A stretch of DNA of 64,000 nucleotides from positions 186,001-250,000 of the forward strand of contig CACXHY010000002.1 in the NCBI GenBank assembly GCA_902767565.1, read 5' to 3'. A program made the position numbers and the translations under genes. A model generated the notes under the pieces. That model was not told where the DNA came from. It made no database searches and was given only the letters and a program-made list of their open reading frames with translations. Positions 42,527 to 51,589 of this stretch are shown here, piece after piece; position 1 is the stretch's first letter, and every line of letters starts with the position of its first letter. Source of the stretch: an uncultured Eubacteriales bacterium (GTDB taxonomy: Bacteria > Bacillota > Clostridia > Christensenellales > Aristaeellaceae).

Positions 42527-45500
42527 ATGACACAGACGAATGCGAGGACCGCCACCCACTGCCCCGAGTGTTTCTCCCCCGTCGAGATGGATTCCCGAAG
42601 CAGGCTGGGGCACAGGGAAGGCATGGGCTACTGCCCCAGCTGCCGCAAGAACTGGGACGCCAGGAAACTGGTGGAGGCCGTGCAGTGCGCCGCCTGCAAC
42701 CGGTGGGTGTCCGCCGAGGGCGTCACCGGCGACGAGATGACCTGCCCGAACTGCAAGACGCACCTGCAGGTCAGCGGCGAGAACACCATCGTCAAAGAGG
42801 ACGAAGCCAACCTGCCCTATCGCTGCCCCGCCTGCCACAGCCCGGTGAGCTACAAGGAGAAGGGCGTATTCACCAAGGAAAAGATCGCCTACTGCGACAA
42901 TAAGGCCTGCGCGAACTACGGCCGCACGCTGCAGCCCCATCAGCTGGTGCGGGAGGTGAAGTGCTGCTCCTGCTACCAGTGGATCAACGTCAACGAATTC
43001 CGCAAGGGCCGCGCCGACTGCCCCCACTGCGATAAGGCGCTGGTGCTGGAAGGCTCTTCCACGAAGCTCTATGTCGAGGACGTTCCGGTGAACGTGGAGC
43101 AGGTGCTGGGGGATGACTGGGTCATCTACCGCAGCCCGGAGCGCAAGTTCGGCTATCAGACCGCCGTGCCCATGATGCCGGGCTTCAACGCGGTGCTGGT
43201 GGAGGGGACCACCGCGAAGATCATCACCCCCGACGACCCCAAGCCCTTCGTGAAGCGCGACCAGACCCAGCCCATCTTCGCGGACCTGTACTATGTCCGC
43301 AGCCAGTTCAACAAGACCTTCCGGTACGGCACGCCCGAGCCCCTCGAGGTGCAGGACGCCTACGGCAACCTGGTGCAGATCAGGGCGGCCTCCGAGGTGG
43401 AGCACGGCGTGGATGACCCGCTGAAGCTCCTCTCCTGGTCCGGCCACCGTGAGATCAAGTCCGAGGACTTCGAGTCGGAAGGCCGCATCCTCCGCTCCAC
43501 CACCGTCAACTGCTTCAGCCGCGCGATCCACAGCGCCGCGCAGCAGATCCTGCAGGCCGGCGAGAGCCTGACGGCCATGAAGCTGGCGGACAAGGCCCGG
43601 GGCATCATGAGCGAAATGCTCAGCGCCGAGACCGGCCTGTCCTGCCGCAGCCTCCGCATCGTCAACCTGACCCAGGAGAACATGGCGGACCTGCTGGCGG
43701 CCCGGGTGGAGCGCAGCATCCACTGGAGCACCGCCGATATCCAGGTGCATGAGCAGAACGAGCCCGCGCTGTGGGCTTCCATCCGGATCTCCGGCAGCGC
43801 CACCATCCGCGTCACGGACCGCGGGAAGCTGATGACGACCCCCCAGGGCGTCGAATGGAGCCGCAAGGACACGGCGGATGACGCGGCGGAGGCCTATCTG
43901 CGGCAGCGCATCGGCGAGCAGGTCTACGGCGTGTTCCAGGAGATCATCCAGGGCGTCATCGACGATACCGGCGTCAGCATCGACTACCTGGGTCACTTCT
44001 TCAGCCACATGCAGCGGGTGGCCGGGGACTATCTGAACGACCCCGAGTCCCTGCTGAAGAGCTTCGGCCTGCGGGCGGACAACGTGACGATCCAGTTGAA
44101 GCCGGAGGATATCAGGCCCAACGCGGCCCTCATCCGGCGCGGCCAGGTGGAGAAGCAGATCGCCACCACCGAGATGGACGAGAAACTCCGCAAGTACACC
44201 GACGGCGTGGAGCTCACCCGCCGCAAGGACGACAGCCAGAAACACATTGCCTTCAAGCGGATCGAAACGGACGAGCGCATCTCGGACATTGGCATGGACG
44301 ACGAAGTGGCGCAGGCGGCCGACGACATCGCGAAGAAAAAGCACGAACGGCAGCTTGATGAGATCAAGAGGGGCGGCGAGATCGACAAGGCCCGGGACGC
44401 GGTGGAGGATGAACAGCGCGCGCACCGGCAGCAGATCGAGCTGGAGACCCTGGATCATGCATACCAGAAGTGGCTGAAGGTGCGCCGCGGCGAGACGGCC
44501 CAGCATGACGCCCTGCACGCCGACGAGCGCGGCGACACGGAGCACGCGCTGGAGCTCAAGCGGATGCGCGAGGAGGAACAGCGGCAGCAGGCCCTGGAGA
44601 TGGAGCGCCTGCGGGCCGCCGTGGCCGATGTCCGGCGCGGCATCGAGGCCAGCGACATGGACCAGAAGCAGAAGCAGGAGGCCTACGAGTATCTGCAGCT
44701 GCTCAGCCATAAGCGGGACGATCAGGACCTGGCGGAGCGCAAGGCCCGGTTCGAGGCCGATATGGATCAGGCCGGCATCAAGGGCGCCATGGACGCCATG
44801 CAGGCCAGTCTGGACATGGTCTCGAAGGCCGCGGACGATCAGGCCCGCCGGGAGGAGAGCGCGCGCTATGCCGACTTTGCCCGGGATCTTCAGCTGAAGC
44901 AGGTCATGCTGACCCACGAGGCGGAGGTCCTGAAGCTGAAGATGGCCGCGGACCGGCAGCAGCAGGAGGCCGCCGAGCGCACCGCCCAGGCGGATGCCCG
45001 GCTGAAGGAAATGGAACTGCAGCTCAAGCATCTTGAGTCCATGGAGAGCATCGGCGTGAACCGTGCCGACGTGCAGGCCAGCGTGGACAAGATCCGCGCG
45101 ATCTGCGAGGCCATGGCGCAGGAGTCTGTGGCCCGCGCCGAGCAGGTCAAGGCCGGCGCCGCCGCCGCGGAGAGCGAACGCGAATCCACCCAGACGCGCG
45201 CGGAGGCTCTGCTGAAGGAGCTCATGACCATCCAGAAGCAGCGCGAAGAGATGCAGATGCAGTTCCGCCGGGAGTTCGACGCCGGCCGCGCCGAGGTGGA
45301 CAAGATCCTCGCCGAGCATGTGAGCGACGTGCCGGTCAGCGATGCCCTGGCGGACCTCAAGCGCCAGATGGATGAGATGGTGAAGAACCTGAACACCGCG
45401 CGTCCCCCCGTGAGGCAGGACATCAACATCGTCACCGGCAATCCCGCGATGCGGAGGGCCAACGACGTGTGCCCCAACTGCGGCGCGAAGATCACCAACC

Positions 45501-45544
45501 GGTACGCCACCTACTGCATTTCCTGCGGGACACAGCTGAAGTGA
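42527..45544 (+). CDS. Giant zinc-ribbon, double SPFH-like, coiled-coil protein
   Basis: 1005 residues from ATG 42527. Four or more zinc ribbons fill residues 12-172 (CPECFSP, CPSCRKN, CAACNRW, CPNCKT, CPACHSP, CCSCYQW, CPHCDK). Two SPFH-like domains follow (about 185-400 and 400-550), the first with MMPGFNAVLVEG and IFADLYYVRSQF, the second with WASIRISGSATIRVTDRGK. Residues about 550-950 are one long charged coiled coil, and a last ribbon (CPNCGAK, CISCGTQLK) closes the protein. This is the flotillin-like plan enlarged with nucleic-acid or protein-binding ribbons. It is 18 bp after the AAA gene and should act with it. Confidence 0.75.
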   Translation: MTQTNARTATHCPECFSPVEMDSRSRLGHREGMGYCPSCRKNWDARKLVEAVQCAACNRWVSAEGVTGDEMTCPNCKTHLQVSGENTIVKEDEANLPYRCPACHSPVSYKEKGVFTKEKIAYCDNKACANYGRTLQPHQLVREVKCCSCYQWINVNEFRKGRADCPHCDKALVLEGSSTKLYVEDVPVNVEQVLGDDWVIYRSPERKFGYQTAVPMMPGFNAVLVEGTTAKIITPDDPKPFVKRDQTQPIFADLYYVRSQFNKTFRYGTPEPLEVQDAYGNLVQIRAASEVEHGVDDPLKLLSWSGHREIKSEDFESEGRILRSTTVNCFSRAIHSAAQQILQAGESLTAMKLADKARGIMSEMLSAETGLSCRSLRIVNLTQENMADLLAARVERSIHWSTADIQVHEQNEPALWASIRISGSATIRVTDRGKLMTTPQGVEWSRKDTADDAAEAYLRQRIGEQVYGVFQEIIQGVIDDTGVSIDYLGHFFSHMQRVAGDYLNDPESLLKSFGLRADNVTIQLKPEDIRPNAALIRRGQVEKQIATTEMDEKLRKYTDGVELTRRKDDSQKHIAFKRIETDERISDIGMDDEVAQAADDIAKKKHERQLDEIKRGGEIDKARDAVEDEQRAHRQQIELETLDHAYQKWLKVRRGETAQHDALHADERGDTEHALELKRMREEEQRQQALEMERLRAAVADVRRGIEASDMDQKQKQEAYEYLQLLSHKRDDQDLAERKARFEADMDQAGIKGAMDAMQASLDMVSKAADDQARREESARYADFARDLQLKQVMLTHEAEVLKLKMAADRQQQEAAERTAQADARLKEMELQLKHLESMESIGVNRADVQASVDKIRAICEAMAQESVARAEQVKAGAAAAESERESTQTRAEALLKELMTIQKQREEMQMQFRREFDAGRAEVDKILAEHVSDVPVSDALADLKRQMDEMVKNLNTARPPVRQDINIVTGNPAMRRANDVCPNCGAKITNRYATYCISCGTQLK

Positions 45545-45566
45545 CGCCGGACTGAGCCGGAACCCT

Positions 45567-45608
45567 GCGGTCAGCGCTTCCCGTGGAGATGCGGGAAGCG
45601 CTGACCGC
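45567..45608 (+). promoter_or_regulatory. Perfect 17-bp inverted repeat between the SPFH gene and the third kinase gene
   Basis: GCGGTCAGCGCTTCCCG (45567-45583), 8-nt loop, perfect complement to 45608. No T-run follows, so it is not a standard terminator. It could be an mRNA processing or stabilising hairpin that sets the ratio of upstream to kinase gene expression. Confidence 0.6.
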
Positions 45609-45704
45609 GCTTGAGTTATGCGGCGCATATCTGAGGGAGGGTCATTGCGGCCCGAAAGCACCTCAGTGCGATCCCGACCCACAAACATACAAGGAGGAAC
45701 GACC

Positions 45705-46943
45705 ATGGCGGAGATCAGCGGCTGGAAGGTGGAAGCCCGGCGGGGGCCGCGGCCCATGCCTGCGGGTACCGATGTGATGGACGGCTGGAAGGTGGTCCGC
45801 CCCTTGGGCGAGGGCGGCTTCGGCAGCGTGTACGAGGTCGAAAAGAGCGTTTTCGGCGTCACGAAATCCAGCGCCTTCAAGATCGTGCACATTCCCCAGC
45901 CCCGGGACATGGAAGCCGTCGAAAACGCGGAAGTCCGTTTTCAGCGGGTGGAGCGCGCCGTCCGTGAGATCGAGCTGATGGTGCAGATGTCCTCCAATCC
46001 GCATGTGGTGCGCGTTGAGGATTACGGCGTGGTGGAGTACAGGGACGAGGGCGTCTGGGAGATCCACATCCGCATGGAGAAGCTGACCTGCCTGCAGAGC
46101 GTCTGGGAAAAGCAGGGGCTCACGCTCCGGGAGATCTGCGAAATGGGCAGGCAGATGGCGGACCTGCTGCAGGCCTGCTGGGAACGCCGCATCATCCACC
46201 GCGACATCAAGCCCGCCAACATTTTCGTGGATGCGGACGGGAACTACAAGATGGGGGACTTCGGCATCGCGCGGGTGGTGGAGGGAAGCGCGGCGAGCAC
46301 CATCGCCGGCACCTTCGGCTTCATGGCGCCGGAAGTCCTGCTCGGCATGCCGTATGACACCCGGGCCGACATCTATTCCCTGGGCCTGACGGTCTACTGC
46401 ATGATCGCGGGCGGCTTCCCCGCGGGATGGAGCTTCGGGCAGCCGCTTCCGGACATCCCCGGCCTGCCTCCTGCGCTGACGGACATCCTGCGCAAGGCCG
46501 CCGCCGTGAACCCCGGCGATCGCTACGCCTGCGGCGCCGAATTCAGCGAGGCGCTGGCCGCGCTGCAGACGGATCCCCCGGCTTCTCCCGTGCGGCGCCC
46601 TGCCGCGGCCCCGCCGGTCACCACGGCGTCTCCCCGGTTCTCCCAGACGGTCCGTACCCCGCAGCTGCCCGTGGACCGGGTCGGCTACAGCCAAGAGCAG
46701 GTCATGGCGTTCCTTCTGCGTCTGGCTGCGATGGCGGATTCCGGGCTCGACACCGCGGCCCTGCGGGAGATGATCGAGACCAGTGCCTTTGACGAGGTGA
46801 CCCTCGGCTACGACAGCCAGGCGGTGGACGCCTTCCTGGACGAGCTGCTGGCCATGCTGGAAACGCCCGGTTCCGGCGCGGGATCGCCCTCCGGAACGGC
46901 CCTTTCCGGGACTCTGGGCAGGCACAGCACCAGCCGCATGTAA
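45705..46943 (+). CDS. Ser/Thr protein kinase with two DivIVA-like C-terminal motifs
   Basis: 412 residues from ATG 45705 behind AAGGAGG. Kinase at about 26-290: GEGGFGSVYE, AFK lysine, HRDIKPAN, DFGIAR, FMAPEV. No TM and no DUF6273. After a Pro/Ala-rich linker the tail holds two short helical motifs, VGYSQEQVMAFLLRL (about 324-338) and LGYDSQAVDAFLDEL (about 366-380). The second closely resembles the GYDxxEVDxFLDxI core of DivIVA's N-terminal domain (compare GYDQDEVDSFLDEI in the divIVA product here). It might be drawn to DivIVA-type assemblies; inferred. Confidence 0.88.
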   Translation: MAEISGWKVEARRGPRPMPAGTDVMDGWKVVRPLGEGGFGSVYEVEKSVFGVTKSSAFKIVHIPQPRDMEAVENAEVRFQRVERAVREIELMVQMSSNPHVVRVEDYGVVEYRDEGVWEIHIRMEKLTCLQSVWEKQGLTLREICEMGRQMADLLQACWERRIIHRDIKPANIFVDADGNYKMGDFGIARVVEGSAASTIAGTFGFMAPEVLLGMPYDTRADIYSLGLTVYCMIAGGFPAGWSFGQPLPDIPGLPPALTDILRKAAAVNPGDRYACGAEFSEALAALQTDPPASPVRRPAAAPPVTTASPRFSQTVRTPQLPVDRVGYSQEQVMAFLLRLAAMADSGLDTAALREMIETSAFDEVTLGYDSQAVDAFLDELLAMLETPGSGAGSPSGTALSGTLGRHSTSRM

Positions 46944-47005
46944 CGCTTTCGCGCCGCCGGACAGGCATCGCATCCCCGGCATCCACGCACGGAAGGAGTT
47001 TCCCC

Positions 47006-49426
47006 ATGACCGATTTTAACACCACAAGCTGGCAGATCGAGCCCACCCGCGGCCCGCGCCCTTTCCGTGCGGGCGATATCGTGATGGACAGCTGGGAAGT
47101 CGTGCGGCTGATCGGGGCCGGCAATTACGGCACGGTGTATGAGGTCCGCAAGAACCAGTTCGGGGTGGACACGCGCAGCGCCGTGAAGGTGATCCCCATC
47201 CCTCGCGATGCGTCCTATGTGAGCTTTCTGCGGTCCATGGGATCCAGCGACCATGCCATCTCGGCGGAGCTGCAGCTCCAGGTGAACCACGGCGTCCGCG
47301 AGGTGCAGGCCATGCGCCGGCTCATCGACCATCCGTCGGTGGTGCGCTGCGAGGATTTCAGCGTGGTGCAGTACGAGGATGACGGCAGCTGGGAGATCTA
47401 TATCCGCATGGAACTGCTGACGCCCCTGACCGGGTGGCTGGCGCAGCATCCCGCGACGGAGGCGGATGTGCGCAGGATCGCCGTCGACATCGCGGACCTG
47501 CTGGCATACTGCGAGAAGCGGCAGATCCTTCACCGCGATATCAAGCCCGACAACCTCTTCATGAACGCCATGGACCACGTGAAGCTGGGAGACTTCGGCC
47601 TGGCCCGCACCTTCAGCGTCGGATCCAGCAGCCACTCCCACGGCGTGGGCACCGACGCCTTCATGGCCCCGGAGGTGGCGAAGGATCAGCAGTATGATCA
47701 TCGCGCCGACATCTACTCGACGGGTCTGGCCCTGTACTGGATGCTGAACGGGCAGAACCTGCCCTTCATGAACGACCGGGTCACCTATTCCCAGGCGCTG
47801 ATGGCCCGGCTGTCCGGCCGTCCCCTGCCCCGGATCGACGGGGTGGAGCCGGGCCTGATGGACGCCGTGCTGAAGGCCTGCGCCTTCCGGCCGGAGGATC
47901 GCTTCGCCGCGGCGGAGGAGATGCGGCAGGCCTTGCTGGGCGCCCCCTCCGCCGACAAGCCGGAGGACCGCTCCTCCGCGGCCGGGGAGCTCCGGCAGGA
48001 CCGGGCGGACGCCTCCGCCGACAGCTCCCGCACCGCCGGAGACCCTCGGAGCAACGAGCAAAAAGCCGCCGGGCCGCTTCCGCCGGAGCGGGACCGGAAA
48101 CCAGAGAATGTGACACAGACGCGGAGCGATCCTCCTCCGGAAAAGCCGAAGGCAAAGAAAGGACTGTGGATCGGACTGCTCCTGCTGGCGCTGGCCTTCG
48201 CCGCGTTGATCTTCTTCGTGACACGCCCGGACACGGAAAACGCATCGGAGCACCGGCGATCCGCTGAGACACAGGCAGAAGAAACGGCTGACGAACCGGC
48301 AACGGCTGACGAACCGGAAACGGGTGATGAAGCGACACCGGTTGAGGAGGAAATGCCGGAATCTGCTGCCACTGACGATCCCGTCGAAACGGCGGTTGCT
48401 GTCTCTGCAGGGCCCGTGGCGCAGGTCAGCACTTGGACGGACGGGCGATCGACACGGTATACGTCCACCTATCCCGGCTGGCAGGATGAACCGGTCACCG
48501 TCTATGTCACGCTGGACGACAATGGCGCGGTCGCCAGTATCATGGTGGACGCTTCGAGCCAGACCGAAGGTGTCGGTCAGCGCTGTGCCGAGCAGAGCTT
48601 CACGAGCCAGTTCATCGGCAAGAGCGATCGGGTGCGGCTGGTGTCGGACATTGACGCGGTGTCCGGCGCGACTGTCACCTCCGTAGCGGTGGTGAAGGCA
48701 GTGAACGGCGTGTTCGATGTGTATCGGCGCAGCTTGCCGGAAGAGACCGCGACAGCCGTCGAAGCGAGGGTGCCCGCACAGGGCGACATCGTCGAGTTCG
48801 GCCGCTACGAGCAGGACAATGATCTCTCCAACGACGAACCCATCGAATGGATCGTGCTGGATGTGGACGAGGCCAACGGAAAGGTGCTGCTGATCAGCCG
48901 CTACGGGCTGGACGCGCAGCCCTACAACACCACATATGCCTCCGTGACCTGGGAGAACTGCACCCTCCGCACTTGGCTGAACGAGGATTTCCTGAACGCT
49001 GCCTTCAACAGCGCGGAGCAAGCGGCGATCCTGACCACACGCGTGGACAATGGCAGCAGTCAGGGCTACAACGGATGGTACACCACAGGCGGTAACGACA
49101 CAGATGACAAGATCTTCCTACTGAGCTACGCCGAGGCCAACCGCTATTTCGGAGTGCAGCACTACAGCGTCTCCGGGAGCGACAATAACACGTCCAGAGT
49201 ATCGCCGACGGCTTATGCGGCTGCAAGAGGAGCCTATACCACCAGCAGTAGCAAGACGGCTGATGGCAAGGCTGCAGGCTGGTGGTGGCTCCGCTCGCCC
49301 GGCCGCGATCAGGCCGACGCGGCGCGCGTGCGCAGCGACGGCGCCCTCGGCTTCTACAACGTGTTCCACGTCAATGGCTCCGTCCGGCCGGCTTTCTGGA
49401 TCAATCTGGACTCGGGCATCTTCTGA
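47006..49426 (+). CDS. Membrane Ser/Thr kinase with FMN-binding and DUF6273 domains
   Basis: 806 residues from ATG 47006 behind AAGGAG. Kinase at about 28-300: GAGNYGTVYE, AVK lysine, HRDIKPDN, DFGLARTF, FMAPEV. A disordered linker, then one TM (about 387-407, preceded by KAKK), then an acidic Thr/Glu-rich stretch. An FMN-binding domain at about 475-575 has DAVSGATVTSVAV, the motif in which ApbE-type transferases attach FMN to threonine (encoded near 48652-48681). A DUF6273 domain (about 592-806, with WWLRSPG) ends the protein. With the kinase inside, both sensor domains face out. This suggests a redox-linked receptor kinase; unproven. Confidence 0.87.
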   Translation: MTDFNTTSWQIEPTRGPRPFRAGDIVMDSWEVVRLIGAGNYGTVYEVRKNQFGVDTRSAVKVIPIPRDASYVSFLRSMGSSDHAISAELQLQVNHGVREVQAMRRLIDHPSVVRCEDFSVVQYEDDGSWEIYIRMELLTPLTGWLAQHPATEADVRRIAVDIADLLAYCEKRQILHRDIKPDNLFMNAMDHVKLGDFGLARTFSVGSSSHSHGVGTDAFMAPEVAKDQQYDHRADIYSTGLALYWMLNGQNLPFMNDRVTYSQALMARLSGRPLPRIDGVEPGLMDAVLKACAFRPEDRFAAAEEMRQALLGAPSADKPEDRSSAAGELRQDRADASADSSRTAGDPRSNEQKAAGPLPPERDRKPENVTQTRSDPPPEKPKAKKGLWIGLLLLALAFAALIFFVTRPDTENASEHRRSAETQAEETADEPATADEPETGDEATPVEEEMPESAATDDPVETAVAVSAGPVAQVSTWTDGRSTRYTSTYPGWQDEPVTVYVTLDDNGAVASIMVDASSQTEGVGQRCAEQSFTSQFIGKSDRVRLVSDIDAVSGATVTSVAVVKAVNGVFDVYRRSLPEETATAVEARVPAQGDIVEFGRYEQDNDLSNDEPIEWIVLDVDEANGKVLLISRYGLDAQPYNTTYASVTWENCTLRTWLNEDFLNAAFNSAEQAAILTTRVDNGSSQGYNGWYTTGGNDTDDKIFLLSYAEANRYFGVQHYSVSGSDNNTSRVSPTAYAAARGAYTTSSSKTADGKAAGWWWLRSPGRDQADAARVRSDGALGFYNVFHVNGSVRPAFWINLDSGIF

Positions 49427-49502
49427 TCCTTCATCTTCAAATCTCATATCTTTGATCCCCCGTCGCGGCAGCAGGCTGTGAGGGGGAAGCGAACATCAAG
49501 AC

Positions 49503-49553
49503 GGCAGATCGCGCCGCAAGGCGCGGTCATCTGCCCGCCGAAAATGGGCGGGC
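49503..49553 (+). promoter_or_regulatory. Two overlapping hairpins in the 186-bp gap between kinase genes
   Basis: Stem A pairs GGCAGAT (49503-49509) with ATCTGCC (49529-49535) around an inner GC stem. Stem B pairs GCCCGCC (49533-49539) with GGCGGGC (49547-49553). They share 49533-49535, so both cannot be complete at once. No T-run follows. This is a possible attenuation or mRNA-stability element. Confidence 0.5.
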
Positions 49554-49612
49554 ATGATATGGATCCCGGCGGTTTGATGCCGTGTCCATGATCCCCCAAG
49601 GGAGGCATCTGC

Positions 49613-51556
49613 ATGACAGACTTCAACGACACTTCCTGGCAGATCGAACCCAGCCGCGGTCCCCGCCCCTTCAGCGCGGGCGACATCGTGATGGAGAACT
49701 GGGAGGTGGTCCGGCGCATCGGCGCGGGCGGCTACGGCACGGTGTACGAGATCCGCAAGAACCAGATGGGGGTCTCGGTCTCCAGCGCCATGAAGGTGAT
49801 CTCCATCCCCCACGAGCCGGGCTTCGCGGACTCGCTGCGCTCAATGGGCGCCAGCGACCAGCAGGTGGCCACCACCATCCGCGGCCAGGTGGACCGGGCG
49901 GTCAACGAGATCCGGGCGATGATGAGCCTGGTCAATTACCCGTCGGTGGTCCGGTGCGAGGACTTCAGCGTGGTGCAGTACGAGGACGACGGCAGCTGGG
50001 AGATCTTCATCCGCATGGAGCTGTTGACGCCCCTGACCGCCTGGACCCGGAAGAACCCCGTGACGCAGGACTGGGTCCGGCAGATCGGCGCCTCCATGGC
50101 GCAGCTGCTCCAGCTGTGCGAAGAGCGCAAGATCATGCACCGCGACATCAAGCCGGCCAACGTCTTCATCGATCCGCTGGGGAACGCGAAGCTGGGCGAC
50201 TTCGGCCTGGCCCGCCAGCTGGCCGCCAATTCCAGCACCCACTCCCACGGCGTGGGCACCGATGCCTACATGGCCCCGGAGGTCGCCATGGGCGAGCACT
50301 ACGATACCCGGGCGGACATCTACTCCCTGGGCCTGCTGCTCTACTGGCTGCTGAACGGACAGAGCCTTCCCTTCATGGGGCCGGATGTGGACTTCGGCAA
50401 ATCGGTGGCCATGCGCCTGGCCGGCACGCCCCTGCCCCGGATCGCGGGCGTGGAGGACGGGCTGATGGACGCGGTGCTGCAGGCCTGCGCCTTCAAGCAG
50501 GATGACCGTTTCCAGTCCGGCGCTGCCCTGCGCGCCGCCCTGACGCACGAAGCCGCCGCGCCCCGGACCCCCGTCCCTCCCGCCGAGCCGGTCGGCGACG
50601 AATGGAAGGCCTTCGCGGTGGAGCATGTGTCCGCGCCTCCGCGGCAGGGACCGTCCTCCGGCCCCTCCGCCGGCAGCGACGACTGGAAGGCTTTCGCGGT
50701 GGAGCACGTATCCGCGCCTCCGCGGCAGGAACCGGCCTCCCGCCCCTCCGCCGGCAGCGGCGATTGGAAGGCCTTCGCGGTGGAGCACGTATCTGCGCCT
50801 CCGCGGCAGGAACCGGCCTCCCGCCCCTCCGCCGGCAGCGATGATCGGAAAGCTTACACGGCGGAACACGCATCCTCGGCCCCGCAGCGGGAGACGCCTG
50901 CCTCCTCCGGCGACCCGCAGCCCCACGATCCCGAACCCCACACCGTGCCGGAGCCGCAGCAGCCGAAGAAGGAGACCGACAGGGCGGCGCTCCTGAAGCA
51001 GCGGGGGATGACCGGGCTCCTGACCGTGCTCGCAGCCTTCCTGTGGGTCATGACCGCCGCCATGTGCAGCGCGGATTTCGACAACTCCGCCACACGGATC
51101 GCGCTGATCATCTTCACGATCCTGGATATCCTGCTGGAGATCAAGCTGTGGCGCGAGCAGCGCAAGAGCCACTGGCTGATGGGCCCCACCACCGTCGTGA
51201 TGGCGATCCGCACGGTGTACATGCTGGTGGCGATCCCCCAGGGGCTGACCTTCGGGGACTTCCATCACGGATACGTCGGCGCCGTGCATTACTGGCTCGG
51301 CGTGGCCTCGCTGGTGGACATCGTGGTGATGGGCGCCGTGTTCGCCGCGGTCCTGATCAGAGAGACCGCCCGCGCAAGGTCCGGGCAGACCCCCGAAACC
51401 GCGCAGACCCCCCGGAGACCCGGCATCGAGAAACGCCTGTGGGAGCGGATGCAGCGCGGCGGCAAGGGGCAGATACGCATGGTGTGGGTCTCCGGTCTGC
51501 TGGCCTTCCTGATCGTGATCCTGATCTGGGGCATGGTGGACGGCTTCGCGTTCTGA
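49613..51556 (+). CDS. Polytopic membrane Ser/Thr kinase with 27-residue linker repeats
   Basis: 647 residues from ATG 49613 behind GGGAGG. The leader WQIEPSRGPRPFSAGDIVM is nearly identical to that of the kinase upstream. Kinase at about 28-300: GAGGYGTVYE, AMK lysine, HRDIKPAN, DFGLARQL, YMAPEV. The linker has four units of 27 residues beginning WKAFAVEHVSAPPRQ (last one degenerate). The C-terminal third has about five TM segments (about 465-645), with a short outside loop set containing DFHHGYVGAVHYW. No DUF6273. Last gene of the right arm; terminator at 51590. Confidence 0.87.
   Translation: MTDFNDTSWQIEPSRGPRPFSAGDIVMENWEVVRRIGAGGYGTVYEIRKNQMGVSVSSAMKVISIPHEPGFADSLRSMGASDQQVATTIRGQVDRAVNEIRAMMSLVNYPSVVRCEDFSVVQYEDDGSWEIFIRMELLTPLTAWTRKNPVTQDWVRQIGASMAQLLQLCEERKIMHRDIKPANVFIDPLGNAKLGDFGLARQLAANSSTHSHGVGTDAYMAPEVAMGEHYDTRADIYSLGLLLYWLLNGQSLPFMGPDVDFGKSVAMRLAGTPLPRIAGVEDGLMDAVLQACAFKQDDRFQSGAALRAALTHEAAAPRTPVPPAEPVGDEWKAFAVEHVSAPPRQGPSSGPSAGSDDWKAFAVEHVSAPPRQEPASRPSAGSGDWKAFAVEHVSAPPRQEPASRPSAGSDDRKAYTAEHASSAPQRETPASSGDPQPHDPEPHTVPEPQQPKKETDRAALLKQRGMTGLLTVLAAFLWVMTAAMCSADFDNSATRIALIIFTILDILLEIKLWREQRKSHWLMGPTTVVMAIRTVYMLVAIPQGLTFGDFHHGYVGAVHYWLGVASLVDIVVMGAVFAAVLIRETARARSGQTPETAQTPRRPGIEKRLWERMQRGGKGQIRMVWVSGLLAFLIVILIWGMVDGFAF
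50603..50926 (+). repeat. In-frame 81-bp tandem repeat in the last kinase gene
   Basis: Unit starts at 50603, 50684, 50765 and 50846, exactly 81 bp apart. The first three units are nearly identical; the fourth is degenerate. Encodes the linker between kinase and membrane part. Confidence 0.93.
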
Positions 51557-51589
51557 CCCTGCCCGCTTTCTCCGGCAGCGCAAAACAAT

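Noticed and set aside
41084-45910. 1608-codon minus-strand open frame across the AAA and SPFH genes
   Set aside because: Spans several real genes in antisense and lacks a ribosome site and motifs.
50603-50926. 81-bp repeats as a possible non-coding array
   Set aside because: They are in frame inside a kinase gene and encode its linker.
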